Notes under the pieces: model-generated
Told to the model about the DNA's origin: nothing
The model's input: the letters and a program-made list of their open reading frames with translations, nothing else
Database searches by the model: none
Program-made: the position numbers and the translations under genes
Part shown: one piece after another, positions 17,130-25,674 of the stretch
How the letters are laid out: every line of letters begins with the position of its first letter
Numbering within the stretch: position 1 is the first letter of the stretch
From: Maritalea porphyrae
GTDB lineage: Bacteria > Pseudomonadota > Alphaproteobacteria > Rhizobiales > Devosiaceae
Direction of reading: 5' to 3'
Length of the DNA stretch: 64,000 nucleotides
Assembly (NCBI RefSeq): GCF_030159895.1
Contig: NZ_BSNI01000001.1
Coordinates: 592,523-656,522, forward strand

Positions 17130-17972
17130 TTAGGCGTGGCTATCAGCCGCGCCCTCGTTTTCTTTCCTGATCACGTCACGAATAAGCGCTTCGCGACGCT
17201 CACGCTCAAGCATCAGCTTTTTCTGATAACGACTTTGCACCACATCCACGGCCACCATCACAAACAGCACGAAGTAGAATGTGGACTTTGCCATTGGCAA
17301 AATCTCAAAGCCAAACAGTTTCAGATGCGCAAGGTGCCCACCTTCTGAAAGCAACAATATCCCGACAAGAAGCAGGATGAATAGACCAAGCACTTGGTAC
17401 ATCCGATTGCGCTGTAAAAAGTCTGAAACGTAATCGCTAAGAACGATCATCATCGCACCAGACAAAACAATCGCGACCGCCATCACCCAGAACTGGTCTG
17501 TCAACGCGATTGACGACAACACGCTATCAAACGAGAAAACAAGGTTCATCGCAACGAGCCAGAAGATTGTCACACCAACGCCGCGCTTGCGCTTATCGCC
17601 ATGTTGATCGTGTAAGTCGTGCACAGAGATCAAGTGGAAGATCTCTTGAATGGCGGTGTAAATGATGAAACCGCCACCCACGAGAACGATGAATGCATGC
17701 ACATTCATCTCTGTTTCGACGAAACCCGTAAGGTTCAAAATCAAGAACGGTTCTTGGAAAAACTCAATCAGGCGCAGCAACAAGAACAACAGCACAATAC
17801 GGAACAAGACCGCCAGTCCAATGCCCATACGCCGCACATATTGTTGCTTGTCCTTTTCAACCCGCTGAGATTCCAGCGAGATATATAAGAGATTGTCAAA
17901 GCCCAAAACGGCCAGCAACCCAAACAACATCAAAAGCGTGAACCAGTTCTCCAGTGAGAGAAGACTTTCCAT
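17130..17972 (-). CDS. TerC family integral membrane protein
   Basis: A 280-residue protein with about seven helices and the TerC acidic motifs within membrane segments: GFDNLLYISLES near the N-terminus and NLVFSFDSVLSSIAL in the middle. An internal His-rich loop (HLISVHDLHDQHGDK) and a charged C-terminal tail (after residue 245) are present. TerC-family proteins are linked to tellurite resistance and, in several bacteria, to manganese export or metallation of secreted enzymes. The exact substrate here cannot be told. It is convergent with nadB (16 bp gap). Confidence 0.9.
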   Translation of the reverse strand: MESLLSLENWFTLLMLFGLLAVLGFDNLLYISLESQRVEKDKQQYVRRMGIGLAVLFRIVLLFLLLRLIEFFQEPFLILNLTGFVETEMNVHAFIVLVGGGFIIYTAIQEIFHLISVHDLHDQHGDKRKRGVGVTIFWLVAMNLVFSFDSVLSSIALTDQFWVMAVAIVLSGAMMIVLSDYVSDFLQRNRMYQVLGLFILLLVGILLLSEGGHLAHLKLFGFEILPMAKSTFYFVLFVMVAVDVVQSRYQKKLMLERERREALIRDVIRKENEGAADSHA

Positions 17973-18051
17973 TTAAAACTCCGCCTATCAAATCTTTTTA
18001 AAACTAATGCCGATTAAGCGATTGAAACTCAACCCCCAATGGCGAATGGGT

Positions 18052-18933
18052 TCAATCCTGATCGAGTAAATATGCAGCCAATGCGGACAAATCCTCTTTA
18101 GTCCAATGAACTAAACTCTCATTGATCACCTCGCCCATTGCCCCACCAAGCGTATCAAAGTCTGGGTCAAAACCGCCCGTAAGCGCATCTACCAACGTCG
18201 CTTCATCATAACCACGATCTTTAAGGGTCGCACTGTCAATCGCTGGGAAGAATGGCCGAGTGCCAGAAGGTGTGCCTTTAAAGTGTTGATCTTTGAGCGC
18301 CGCGCCAAATAAATTGCGCGGAGTGTGACAAGCGCCACAATGGGCCGGACCATTGGCCAAATAAGCGCCGCGGTTCCAGCGGCCTGATCGATCTGCATCG
18401 GGTTCATACCGCTCTGGGGTGAAGAACAACCGTTTCCAACCCTGCATGGCCAACCGAATATTAAACGGAAAGCCAACACTATGTTCCGCAGCCCTTTGTG
18501 GCACCGGCTCGGTCGCCATTAGCGCCGCATAAAGGTCCACAATGTCTTGATCAGACATTTTGGTGTAACTGTCATAAGGGAAAGAAGGATAAAGATGCTT
18601 GCCGCCGGGACCGACGCCAATGGTCATAGCGTCTGAAAACTCGGCCACACTCCATCCGCCAATGCCAGCTTGTTTGTCTGAAGTGATATTAGGCGGAACA
18701 AAATCGCCAAAAGGCGTTTTTAGTGGCAACCCACCTGCCAAATGGGCACCGCCGCCGGCAATGTCCGTATGGCAAGCAACGCATCCGCCAACGCGGATCA
18801 CATATTCTCCGCGCACAACGTCGCCCGTAAGATTGAGGTTTCGGCTTGGGCCGCCCAGCGGCGACACAAAATAGGTAATCCCTGCTAGTGCAAAAACCAA
18901 CAAGAGTGCCAAAAAGATATATCGACGCCGCAT
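18052..18933 (-). CDS. Diheme c-type cytochrome, membrane anchored
   Basis: A 293-residue protein with one N-terminal anchor (about 5-23) and two class I heme sites: C51-V-A-C-H55 and a second (CGACH) at about residue 190-200. Each is followed by a distal methionine region (the M in FSDAMTIGVGP; the last domain has LGGAMGE). The layout resembles electron-accepting cytochrome subunits of periplasmic dehydrogenases, but no dehydrogenase lies beside it. The ATG at 18933 is chosen because GGGGAG is 7 bases upstream. It is the third gene of a ccdA-thioredoxin-cytochrome run, suggesting that those genes help its maturation. Confidence 0.88.
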   Translation of the reverse strand: MRRRYIFLALLLVFALAGITYFVSPLGGPSRNLNLTGDVVRGEYVIRVGGCVACHTDIAGGGAHLAGGLPLKTPFGDFVPPNITSDKQAGIGGWSVAEFSDAMTIGVGPGGKHLYPSFPYDSYTKMSDQDIVDLYAALMATEPVPQRAAEHSVGFPFNIRLAMQGWKRLFFTPERYEPDADRSGRWNRGAYLANGPAHCGACHTPRNLFGAALKDQHFKGTPSGTRPFFPAIDSATLKDRGYDEATLVDALTGGFDPDFDTLGGAMGEVINESLVHWTKEDLSALAAYLLDQD

Positions 18934-18987
18934 AGTAATCTCCCCTAAAGGCAAATTATCTACGCGGCATCAAAGGCTGTCAAACGG

Positions 18988-19392
18988 CTAGAGGCCAAGT
19001 TCAAGTAAATCACGAATTTTGGATTTGCTGGTTTGGGCCACAACGCGGCCAAGTTCTGTTGTGCCTTTGAACATAACCAGCGTTGAGCGGCGCGGAATCT
19101 TGAGTTTTTGAATAAGCGGTTTTGACTTTGGGTCATCCCAATCCACGCGCAATATTGTGACATCTAAATACTTGTTGTTCTCGGCCTGAAGTTGACCAAG
19201 CACTTTGTCCTGCGTCCGGCACGTGCTGCACCACGAAGCGTAAAAATCGAGCAGGTAAGGGTCCCCACTTTTTTCCACTTTGGCCAAAACATCTGCCGTA
19301 AATTCAGTGTGCTTAGTATCAGCAAATGCCGCACCGGTCACGCCAACCAAAATGGCACAAGCCACCATGAAACTTTTCATCAATTGTCGCAT
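18988..19392 (-). CDS. Periplasmic thioredoxin-family protein
   Basis: A 134-residue protein with a signal peptide (about 1-24, ending AFA) and a thioredoxin fold with the active site WCSTC (FYASWCSTCRTQDKVLGQL). The cis-proline region reads IPRRSTLVMFKG. It is a SoxW/CcmG-like periplasmic thiol oxidoreductase, probably reduced by CcdA encoded just upstream. The ATG at 19392 is preferred over 19404 because a strong GGAGG sits 5 bases before it. Natural clients would be apocytochrome c or a periplasmic enzyme; the downstream diheme cytochrome is the obvious candidate. Confidence 0.88.
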   Translation of the reverse strand: MRQLMKSFMVACAILVGVTGAAFADTKHTEFTADVLAKVEKSGDPYLLDFYASWCSTCRTQDKVLGQLQAENNKYLDVTILRVDWDDPKSKPLIQKLKIPRRSTLVMFKGTTELGRVVAQTSKSKIRDLLELGL

Positions 19393-19408
19393 CGCGACCT
19401 CCATCTAA

Positions 19409-20125
19409 CTAAAATCGTACTGATAAATCGATCAACCACTCCGGCAACGTATCGAGCGCCCAAATTTCAACAACCCGGTCAAAATGGAACCAAATTGCCA
19501 ACCCGACAGCCAATAAAGCTGCCCCCATAATTGGCTTTGCATATTGAGATAGGCCGTTGAGAAAATCACGGCGCTGCCCGATCAATTCTCGAGAACCGTA
19601 GCTCAGTGCAAGCACAATCGTGGCTGCCCCAAGCGAAAAAACGGCCATAATCATCAAAGCATAAAAAAGATTCTCACCCTGGCTTGCCAAGCCAATTGCA
19701 CCGCCTAGCGTCGGCCCAATGCACGGCGACCAAGCAACACCCAAAAGTACGCCGGTGAGAAGTTGGCCACCAAGCCCATCGCCATCGATAGAATTAATCC
19801 GACTGTTGCCACCTGCCGCCATGCCAGACGTCACTTTTGAAAATTGCCGCTCAAACTGCGGCACGATCAAAACCACACCAAAGCCAATCATGATACCAGC
19901 ACCAAATCGACTGATCGCGTCCTGATCCAGCCCGATATTCTGGGCGACCGCATAAACAAGAAATCCAACTACGGTGAATGAAACTGCGAGTCCGAGGGCC
20001 ATTGCAACCGGCCCTAGCCTGTTCTTGGAAACAGACCCTGCCAAAACGATTGGCAAAAGCGGCAAGACGCAAGGGTTGATCAGGGTCAATAGCCCAGCCA
20101 CATATGCGAAAACGAAATCTAGCAA
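19409..20125 (-). CDS. CcdA-family thiol:disulfide transporter
   Basis: A 238-residue inner-membrane protein of six helices that carries electrons from cytoplasmic thioredoxin to periplasmic thioredoxin-like proteins. The redox cysteines lie in the paired motifs LTLINPCVLPLLPIVLAG and GVAWSPCIGPTLGG. The N-terminus is uncertain: a TTG at 20125 behind AAGGG gives the normal length, while a TTG at 20173 would add 16 polar residues. It ends 16 bp before the periplasmic thioredoxin gene. Confidence 0.88.
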   Translation of the reverse strand: MLDFVFAYVAGLLTLINPCVLPLLPIVLAGSVSKNRLGPVAMALGLAVSFTVVGFLVYAVAQNIGLDQDAISRFGAGIMIGFGVVLIVPQFERQFSKVTSGMAAGGNSRINSIDGDGLGGQLLTGVLLGVAWSPCIGPTLGGAIGLASQGENLFYALMIMAVFSLGAATIVLALSYGSRELIGQRRDFLNGLSQYAKPIMGAALLAVGLAIWFHFDRVVEIWALDTLPEWLIDLSVRF

Positions 20126-20221
20126 ACCTACAGCCCTTGATTGAAATTGTTGGCTATTTGTAGCGCACGACAATGCGTAAGGCTGCTAACCAATTTTCAC
20201 GAAGCCGTGAGCAAAAAAAGA

Positions 20222-20247
20222 GCTGCGCAAGGTTTCCCTCGCGCAGC
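20222..20247 (-). terminator. Rho-independent terminator after TRAP system 1
   Basis: Arms GCTGCGC (20222-20228) and GCGCAGC (20241-20247) are followed on the minus strand by a run of seven T. It lies 26 bp past the stop of the dctM gene 20274-21647, ending the dctPQM transcript ahead of ccdA. Confidence 0.85.
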
Positions 20248-20273
20248 CCATATTCTTTGTAATGTTCGCGGCC

Positions 20274-21647
20274 CTAGAACAAGGTTGTCGGCAACCAAGT
20301 CACAACGCCAGGGAATGCCCACAAAATTGCAAGTGCGATCACTTGAATGAGGATAAATGGCATCACCCCAGAATATAGATCGCTGGTCTTGAAGTCGGCG
20401 GGGGCCACCCCGCGCAAATAGAACAGTGCAAATCCAAATGGCGGCGTTAAGAAGCTAGTCTGCAAATTGATGGCAATCATCACGCCAAGCCACAGTGGGT
20501 CATATCCCAGCGCGATCAGAATTGGTCCAACAATCGGTACAACCACGTAGATGATCTCGATGAAATCAAGGAAGAAGCCCAAGAAAAACATCAATAGCAT
20601 CACCAGCAATAGCGCAGAGAATGCACCACCAGGAAGGTTGCGCAAGAACTCAGCGATCACGTCATCGCCGCCAAAGCCCTTAAACACGGTTGAGAAAAGA
20701 CCCGCACCGATGATGATCAAGAACACCATGGACGACACTTTTACTGTTTCAATGCCCACCTCTTTGAACAAGGTGAAGTTGAACTTCTTCGCACGCCAAG
20801 CAAGCACCGCCGCACCCACGGCACCAACCGCCGCGGATTCTGTTGGTGTTGCAATACCGGCCAAAATTGAGCCCAATACCAAAACGATCAAGATAAGTGG
20901 TGGTGCAACCGCACCGATAAGTTGCCCAACGCTTGGCGCGTGAACACTTTCATCTTTCATTGATGGCACATCATCAGGACGAACAATGGTGAGGATGAAA
21001 ATCCAAAGGAGATATAGGCCAACCAAAAGAAGCCCGGGGAACAACGCACCGGCAAACAAGTCAATCGCGGTGACTGGCTCTGGTGCCAGATTACCCGTCA
21101 ACGCAGCCGCTTCTTCGTTCACGCCCTGCAAGATGTTGGCAAGCAACACCAAAACAATCGACGGTGGAATGATTTGTCCCAACGTCCCTGATGCGCAAAT
21201 AATACCACCAGCAATCTTGGGATTGTAGCCAGCCTTCAGCATCACCGGTAGGCTCATAAGGCCCATGGTCACAACAGTTGCGCCCACAATGCCTGTTGAA
21301 GCTGCGAGCAATGCGCCCACAATGATGACTGAGTAGCCCAAACCACCTCGGATTGTGCCAAACAATTGTCCCATCGATTCAAGCAACTGCCCTGCAATAT
21401 CCGATCGCTGGAGGATTACCCCCATATAAACGAATAGCGGCACCGCAACGAGCGGCTCATTTTTCATCGTTGAGAATATGCGTGTCGGTGACAGATTGAG
21501 GAATGCGAAATGGAACAAGTCCAACTGGTCGCCAATATAGGCAAAGATGATCGCAGAACCGGCAAGTGACAGCGCCACAGGGAAACCAAGGAGCAACACA
21601 AAAATGGTCACCCCAAACATTACAAATGCTAAAACTTCTGGGGTCAT
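20274..21647 (-). CDS. TRAP transporter large permease (DctM family), system 1
   Basis: A 457-residue, roughly 12-helix permease, the ion-coupled channel of a tripartite ATP-independent periplasmic transporter. DctM signatures are visible: AASTGIVGATVVTMGLMSLPVMLKAGYN, CASGTLGQIIPPSIVLVLLA, ILAGIATPTESAAVGA and FLDFIEIIYVVVPIVGP. It overlaps dctQ by 4 bp (ATGA) and ends before a strong terminator. The long loop between helices (about 200-240) is typical of the FcbT/mannitol-chloroaromatic-type subgroup. The solute cannot be read from the permease. Confidence 0.93.
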   Translation of the reverse strand: MTPEVLAFVMFGVTIFVLLLGFPVALSLAGSAIIFAYIGDQLDLFHFAFLNLSPTRIFSTMKNEPLVAVPLFVYMGVILQRSDIAGQLLESMGQLFGTIRGGLGYSVIIVGALLAASTGIVGATVVTMGLMSLPVMLKAGYNPKIAGGIICASGTLGQIIPPSIVLVLLANILQGVNEEAAALTGNLAPEPVTAIDLFAGALFPGLLLVGLYLLWIFILTIVRPDDVPSMKDESVHAPSVGQLIGAVAPPLILIVLVLGSILAGIATPTESAAVGAVGAAVLAWRAKKFNFTLFKEVGIETVKVSSMVFLIIIGAGLFSTVFKGFGGDDVIAEFLRNLPGGAFSALLLVMLLMFFLGFFLDFIEIIYVVVPIVGPILIALGYDPLWLGVMIAINLQTSFLTPPFGFALFYLRGVAPADFKTSDLYSGVMPFILIQVIALAILWAFPGVVTWLPTTLF

Positions 21648-22195
21648 GTTAGCGGCTCTTCTTCTTCAACTATTTTGCGGCCCGTAATTATAGTGTCAAG
21701 CGAACGAAGCGCCATCGACAAAACCTGCAAACTCAAAACGATTGCAAGAGCAGGAATTGCTGCCTTTAGCACATAAAGCGCAGGCAAACCGCCAGCTTCC
21801 GGTGATGTTTCGAGGCGAGAGAACGAGCGATAAAAGAAGTCCATACCGCGTGTATAAATCAGCCAAAGAACCGGTGCGCCCAAGATAATCGAACCGAAGA
21901 AATTGACGAACGCTTTGTATCGATCTGATGCGCCCGAATAGATCAAATCAATACGCACATGCCCATCATGCAACAGCGTGTATCCCGCGCCGAGCATGAA
22001 GATAAATGCGTGCATCCAGATGTAGGTTTCCTGCATCCAAACATCGCCATATGAAAACACATAGCGCAACACAACAACTAAGAAGACGTTTACAACAAGT
22101 AGCAGCGCCAACCACGCTAGGATTTGACCGATCGCTTCATTGATCCAGTCAATAACCCCTGCCACGAGTCTGATGCCATTTATGAGCCCAGACAT
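21644..22195 (-). CDS. TRAP transporter small permease (DctQ family), system 1
   Basis: A 183-residue protein with four helices. The DctQ motif region ALLLVVNVFLVVVLRYVF...WMQETYIWMHAFIFMLGAGYTLLHDGHVRIDL is clear. It forms the membrane receptor part with DctM. The stop overlaps the dctM ATG as ATGA. It is separated from dctP by a 94-bp gap that carries a GC-rich hairpin. Confidence 0.92.
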   Translation of the reverse strand: MSGLINGIRLVAGVIDWINEAIGQILAWLALLLVVNVFLVVVLRYVFSYGDVWMQETYIWMHAFIFMLGAGYTLLHDGHVRIDLIYSGASDRYKAFVNFFGSIILGAPVLWLIYTRGMDFFYRSFSRLETSPEAGGLPALYVLKAAIPALAIVLSLQVLSMALRSLDTIITGRKIVEEEEPLT

Positions 22196-22240
22196 TTAAT
22201 TCCCCCCAACGAAATTTTTCTCACTATAGGGTATAATAAA

Positions 22241-22262
22241 GGCGGGGCCAATCGACCCCGCC
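22241..22262 (-). terminator. Intercistronic hairpin between dctP and dctQM, system 1
   Basis: GGCGGGG (22241-22247) pairs with CCCCGCC (22256-22262), followed on the minus strand by TTTATTATA. Such a partial terminator or RNA-stabilising stem between the binding-protein gene and the permease genes would let dctP be made in excess, as is usual for binding proteins. Confidence 0.7.
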
Positions 22263-22289
22263 AATAGGTTCTCAAACCCGATTCAAACC

Positions 22290-23390
22290 TTAGATGGTTT
22301 TGAACGGTGCTGATGTACGGGCATTCATGAATTTACCTTCAGAAATACCTGACCACTGAACCATACCTTCACGCCACTCAACGATTGAGTTGTAAAGCTT
22401 GGTTGCTTCTGGTGACTTTTTCGCCAACTCAGCAGTCACTTCTGGTGTACGCTCACCAATCGCTTGTAGCAATTCGTCAGAGTAAGGCTTCAACTGAACG
22501 CCGTGCTCGTTAACAAGCTTCTTAAGCGATGCGTTGTTTACAGCTTGGAAGCGTGAAAGAACGCCCAAGTTTGTCGCCATCGCAGCTTGCTCAATTGCAG
22601 CACGCTGGGTGTCGTTTAGTGAATCCCAAGCGCCCTTATCGAAGAAGGCGTCAAGCACTGTGGCAGGCTCGTGCCAACCAGGATAGTAGTAGTTTTTCAC
22701 AACTTTAAAGAAACCAGCACCAAGGTCAGCCGCTGGGCCGATCCACTCTGTACCGTCAATCGCACCTGAAGTCAGCGCAGGAAGCACATCAGAACCTGGC
22801 AATAGAACAACGTTCACGCCAAATGTTTTCAATACTTCACCGCCAAGACCTGGCATACGGAACTTCAAGCCTTCAAGATCAGCAACAGTGTTGATGTCTT
22901 TAGCGTACCAACCGCCCATTTGGTTGCCTGAGTTGCCCAAAGGCAAGAACTTCAGACCCAATGGGTTGTAGCTTGTTTCGTCAGCAAGCTCGATGCCGCC
23001 GCCATAGTAGAACCAAGCGTTTTGCTCTTGCGCGTTCAAGCCGTAAGGCATAGCCGCAACAAATGAGATCGCATCAGATTTACCAGCCCAATAGTATGGC
23101 GCGCCATAACCCATTTGGGCAGTACCTGACTGCACAGCATCCAATGCTTCAAGGCCACCAACAAGCTCACCAGAGTGATAAAGCTTAATTTCAAGGCTGC
23201 CTTCAGTCAGTGTGCTAACTGTTTTTGCAAAGTTCTCGTATGCAGCGCCCAAAAGACCCGCTTTGCCGAACGCAGAAACACCGATCCACTGTGTGCGACC
23301 CTGTGACAATGCAGGGCTAGCCAAAGTCGCTGCACCCGCAGCGCCTGCAACTGTTACACCTGCTTTTTTGAAAAACTCACGTCTTTTCAT
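22290..23390 (-). CDS. TRAP transporter solute-binding protein (DctP family, Tat-exported), system 1
   Basis: A 366-residue periplasmic binding protein. Residues 1-30 are a twin-arginine signal peptide (KRREFFKKAGVTVAGAAGAA), as in the FcbT1/COG4663 branch, whose members bind acidic organic solutes as dimers. Family marks are LYHSGELVGGLEALDAVQSGTAQMGYG, the LKFRMPGLGGEVLKTFGVNVVLLPG segment with the carboxylate-binding arginine (RMPG), and GAIDGTEWIGP. It is first in the dctPQM operon and divergent from a histidine kinase gene, which is likely its regulator. Confidence 0.93.
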   Translation of the reverse strand: MKRREFFKKAGVTVAGAAGAATLASPALSQGRTQWIGVSAFGKAGLLGAAYENFAKTVSTLTEGSLEIKLYHSGELVGGLEALDAVQSGTAQMGYGAPYYWAGKSDAISFVAAMPYGLNAQEQNAWFYYGGGIELADETSYNPLGLKFLPLGNSGNQMGGWYAKDINTVADLEGLKFRMPGLGGEVLKTFGVNVVLLPGSDVLPALTSGAIDGTEWIGPAADLGAGFFKVVKNYYYPGWHEPATVLDAFFDKGAWDSLNDTQRAAIEQAAMATNLGVLSRFQAVNNASLKKLVNEHGVQLKPYSDELLQAIGERTPEVTAELAKKSPEATKLYNSIVEWREGMVQWSGISEGKFMNARTSAPFKTI

Positions 23391-23518
23391 TCAATCCTCC
23401 CAAAGAGATTAATTCAACTGCATCGCGTCCTAGCGCCCATGCAATCAACAACAAGGCCCATGCTCCTCGCCTGCACCTTGGGGCACAGTGCATAGAAAAA
23501 TTGTGAAACTTTCAAGAG

Positions 23519-23545
23519 CCAATCGCAACGATTTGCGGTTATTGG
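23519..23545. promoter_or_regulatory. Nested palindrome between TRAP system 1 and its two-component genes
   Basis: CCAAT and CGCAA (23519-23528) are mirrored by TTGCG (23533-23537) and ATTGG (23541-23545). The inner pair has a 4-base centre; a 3-base bulge separates the outer pair on one side. It sits in the 259-bp divergent region and is a plausible site for the NarL-type regulator encoded at 25035. Unproven. Confidence 0.4.
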
Positions 23546-23649
23546 GTAGTCCAAGCGTTTCGTTTTAAGTATTTACCCATAAATACGGAGATGAAATTGC
23601 CAATAAATGCTAAAATGCCTTTCAACATTGCTTTTGAGATGGCGCTAAA

Positions 23650-25038
23650 ATGACGTTTCGACAACAGATTCTGGCACTCACGACGATTCCACTTTTGCTG
23701 GCCATTTTGGCCATCACAACGCTTGTCACTTGGCAATCTAGCCAACTTTCCAAAGAAGGCATTCAAACCTTTGAGCAGTCGATGCTTGGCGCCAAACAGG
23801 ATGAGTTGAAGAATTATATCGAATTAGCGATGACCGCCATTCGACCCGTCTACGAGAATGCTAGCCCAGACGACGAAATCGCCAAGGAACAAGTAAAGCA
23901 AATTCTCAAACGTCTCAGCTTTGGCGAGGATGGCTACTTTTACGTCTATCATTATGACGGCACCAATGTCGTGCACCCGCGCCAACCATTCCGCGTCGGC
24001 AAAAACTGGGCCGATCACCCAGACGTTGCCGCCCTACTTGAATATGCGCAAAATGGAGGCGGCTTCCATCGCTATGTTTGGGAAAAGCCCTCATCAAGCG
24101 AAGTCTCTGACAAGATGGGATATGCGGTTGGTATGGACAAGTGGCAATGGATGATTGGTACTGGCGCCTACATTGATGACATTCTCGCGCAGACTGAAGC
24201 CGCCAATCAGTCGCTTTCTAATACCGTAAACCAAACATTCTTGCTGGTTGCCCTAATCACTGTGCCGGCCGTTCTTGCCGTGTTTGGCACCGGCATTATT
24301 ATGAATTTGCGTGAACGTCGCTTGGCAGACAGCAAGCTCAAAGAATTGACCCAGCGGATCGTGGACACTCAAGAAGAAGAGCGCTCACGCATTGCCCGTG
24401 AACTGCACGATGGGATCAGCCAGAACATGGTGGGGGTGCGCTACGTGCTGGATTTAGCCGAGCGACAGGTACGCGAAGGCAAGCAAAACGCGCTTGAAAC
24501 AATTGAGCGCGGCGCAGGCGCACTTAACACCGCCATCAAAGAAGTGCGGCGAATCTCTCACGACCTTCGCCCGGGCCAACTTGATGATTTGGGGTTGAGC
24601 GCAGCACTTGAAGCACTGATCAACAATTTTGAAGAACGCACGCAGATCGACGTGGACTTTGAAAGTGTCGCCTTTAAGAACGTATTGCCATCAGATGCAA
24701 AAACCGCGATCTATCGCGTAGCGCAAGAGGCCCTGAGCAATATCGAACGCCACTCCGGCGCAGATGCGGTAAAACTTCGCCTCAAAAGCACCAATGCGGG
24801 CCTTGAGATGGTCATCATCGATAATGGCCGCGGCTTCATGCCCAAACAGAACCAGAAAGACAAAATGGTTGGTCCGTCCGGCGGATTGGGATTGCGCAAC
24901 ATGCAAGAGCGCATGGAACACTTTAATGGTAATTTGGAGGTTATCTCGACCCCCAAAGGTACGCGGCTGGTTGCACGTTTGCCCCGCTCGATTTATCTCA
25001 CCAGCTCGAAAGAAAACTTGGAGATGCAAGGCGCATGA
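23650..25038 (+). CDS. NarX-type sensor histidine kinase with periplasmic Cache domain
   Basis: A 462-residue membrane kinase. Helix 1 is at about 7-27 and a periplasmic single-Cache domain at about 35-185 (FGEDGYFYVYHYDGTNVVHP, then GYAVGMDKWQWMIGTGAYIDDI). Helix 2 is at about 196-219. A HisKA_3 dimerisation domain has the phospho-acceptor H253 in ARELHDGISQN, and an HATPase domain has NIERHSGA, DNGRGF and GGLGLRNMQERM. Single-Cache domains often sense small carboxylates, fitting control of the divergent TRAP operon. It overlaps the response regulator by 4 bp (ATGA). Confidence 0.92.
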   Translation: MTFRQQILALTTIPLLLAILAITTLVTWQSSQLSKEGIQTFEQSMLGAKQDELKNYIELAMTAIRPVYENASPDDEIAKEQVKQILKRLSFGEDGYFYVYHYDGTNVVHPRQPFRVGKNWADHPDVAALLEYAQNGGGFHRYVWEKPSSSEVSDKMGYAVGMDKWQWMIGTGAYIDDILAQTEAANQSLSNTVNQTFLLVALITVPAVLAVFGTGIIMNLRERRLADSKLKELTQRIVDTQEEERSRIARELHDGISQNMVGVRYVLDLAERQVREGKQNALETIERGAGALNTAIKEVRRISHDLRPGQLDDLGLSAALEALINNFEERTQIDVDFESVAFKNVLPSDAKTAIYRVAQEALSNIERHSGADAVKLRLKSTNAGLEMVIIDNGRGFMPKQNQKDKMVGPSGGLGLRNMQERMEHFNGNLEVISTPKGTRLVARLPRSIYLTSSKENLEMQGA

Positions 25039-25670
25039 CCACTGCTATCAAAGTCTTGTTGATTGACGATCACCCATTGGTACTTGAAGGGATCCGCTCG
25101 GTTTTAGAAACCTATGATCACATCGAAGTGGTGGGTGCTGAATCCTCAGCTAAAGCTGGCTTAGCCACATCAAAATCGAACCAACCCGATGTTGTGCTGA
25201 TGGACATCAACATGCCGGATATGAACGGGATCGACGCCATCGAACTGTTCAAAGATCAGCTACCCGCTACCAAGCTATTAATGCTTTCGATGCACGACAG
25301 CCGAGAATATATTTCGACCTCAACCATGTATGGTGCGTCCGGCTATGTACTCAAAGATGTGTCAACGTCGGAGATTGTCACAGCGATTGAAAAGGTCGCC
25401 GCTGGCGGCACCTATTTTTCAACCGGCGTTTCTCAGGTTCTAATGGGCGAGCAAAACGATACTGGCGCCAACTCTTTGCTCACCACGAGAGAACAGGCCG
25501 TGCTGTTGCTTGTGGCGGAAGGCAAAAGCAACAAGGACGTGGCCGCCAAACTCGACATCTCAATTCGCACGGTCGAAACGCACCGTAAGAACATCAAGAA
25601 AAAGCTTGGTATTTCAACGACTGCTGGCTTAACGCGTTACGCCATCACGCATGGTTTGTTGGGCGCTTAG
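25035..25670 (+). CDS. NarL/FixJ-type response regulator
   Basis: A 211-residue regulator. The receiver domain (about 5-122) has the acidic pocket DD (11-12), phospho-acceptor D57 (VLMDINMP), and a conserved lysine in GYVLKDV. The LuxR-type helix-turn-helix (about 145-208) reads LTTREQAVLLLVAEGKSNKD then SIRTVETHRKNIKKKL. It is translationally coupled to the kinase. The likely target is the TRAP system 1 promoter 1.6 kb away across the kinase gene. Confidence 0.93.
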   Translation: MTTAIKVLLIDDHPLVLEGIRSVLETYDHIEVVGAESSAKAGLATSKSNQPDVVLMDINMPDMNGIDAIELFKDQLPATKLLMLSMHDSREYISTSTMYGASGYVLKDVSTSEIVTAIEKVAAGGTYFSTGVSQVLMGEQNDTGANSLLTTREQAVLLLVAEGKSNKDVAAKLDISIRTVETHRKNIKKKLGISTTAGLTRYAITHGLLGA

Positions 25671-25674
25671 CGCT

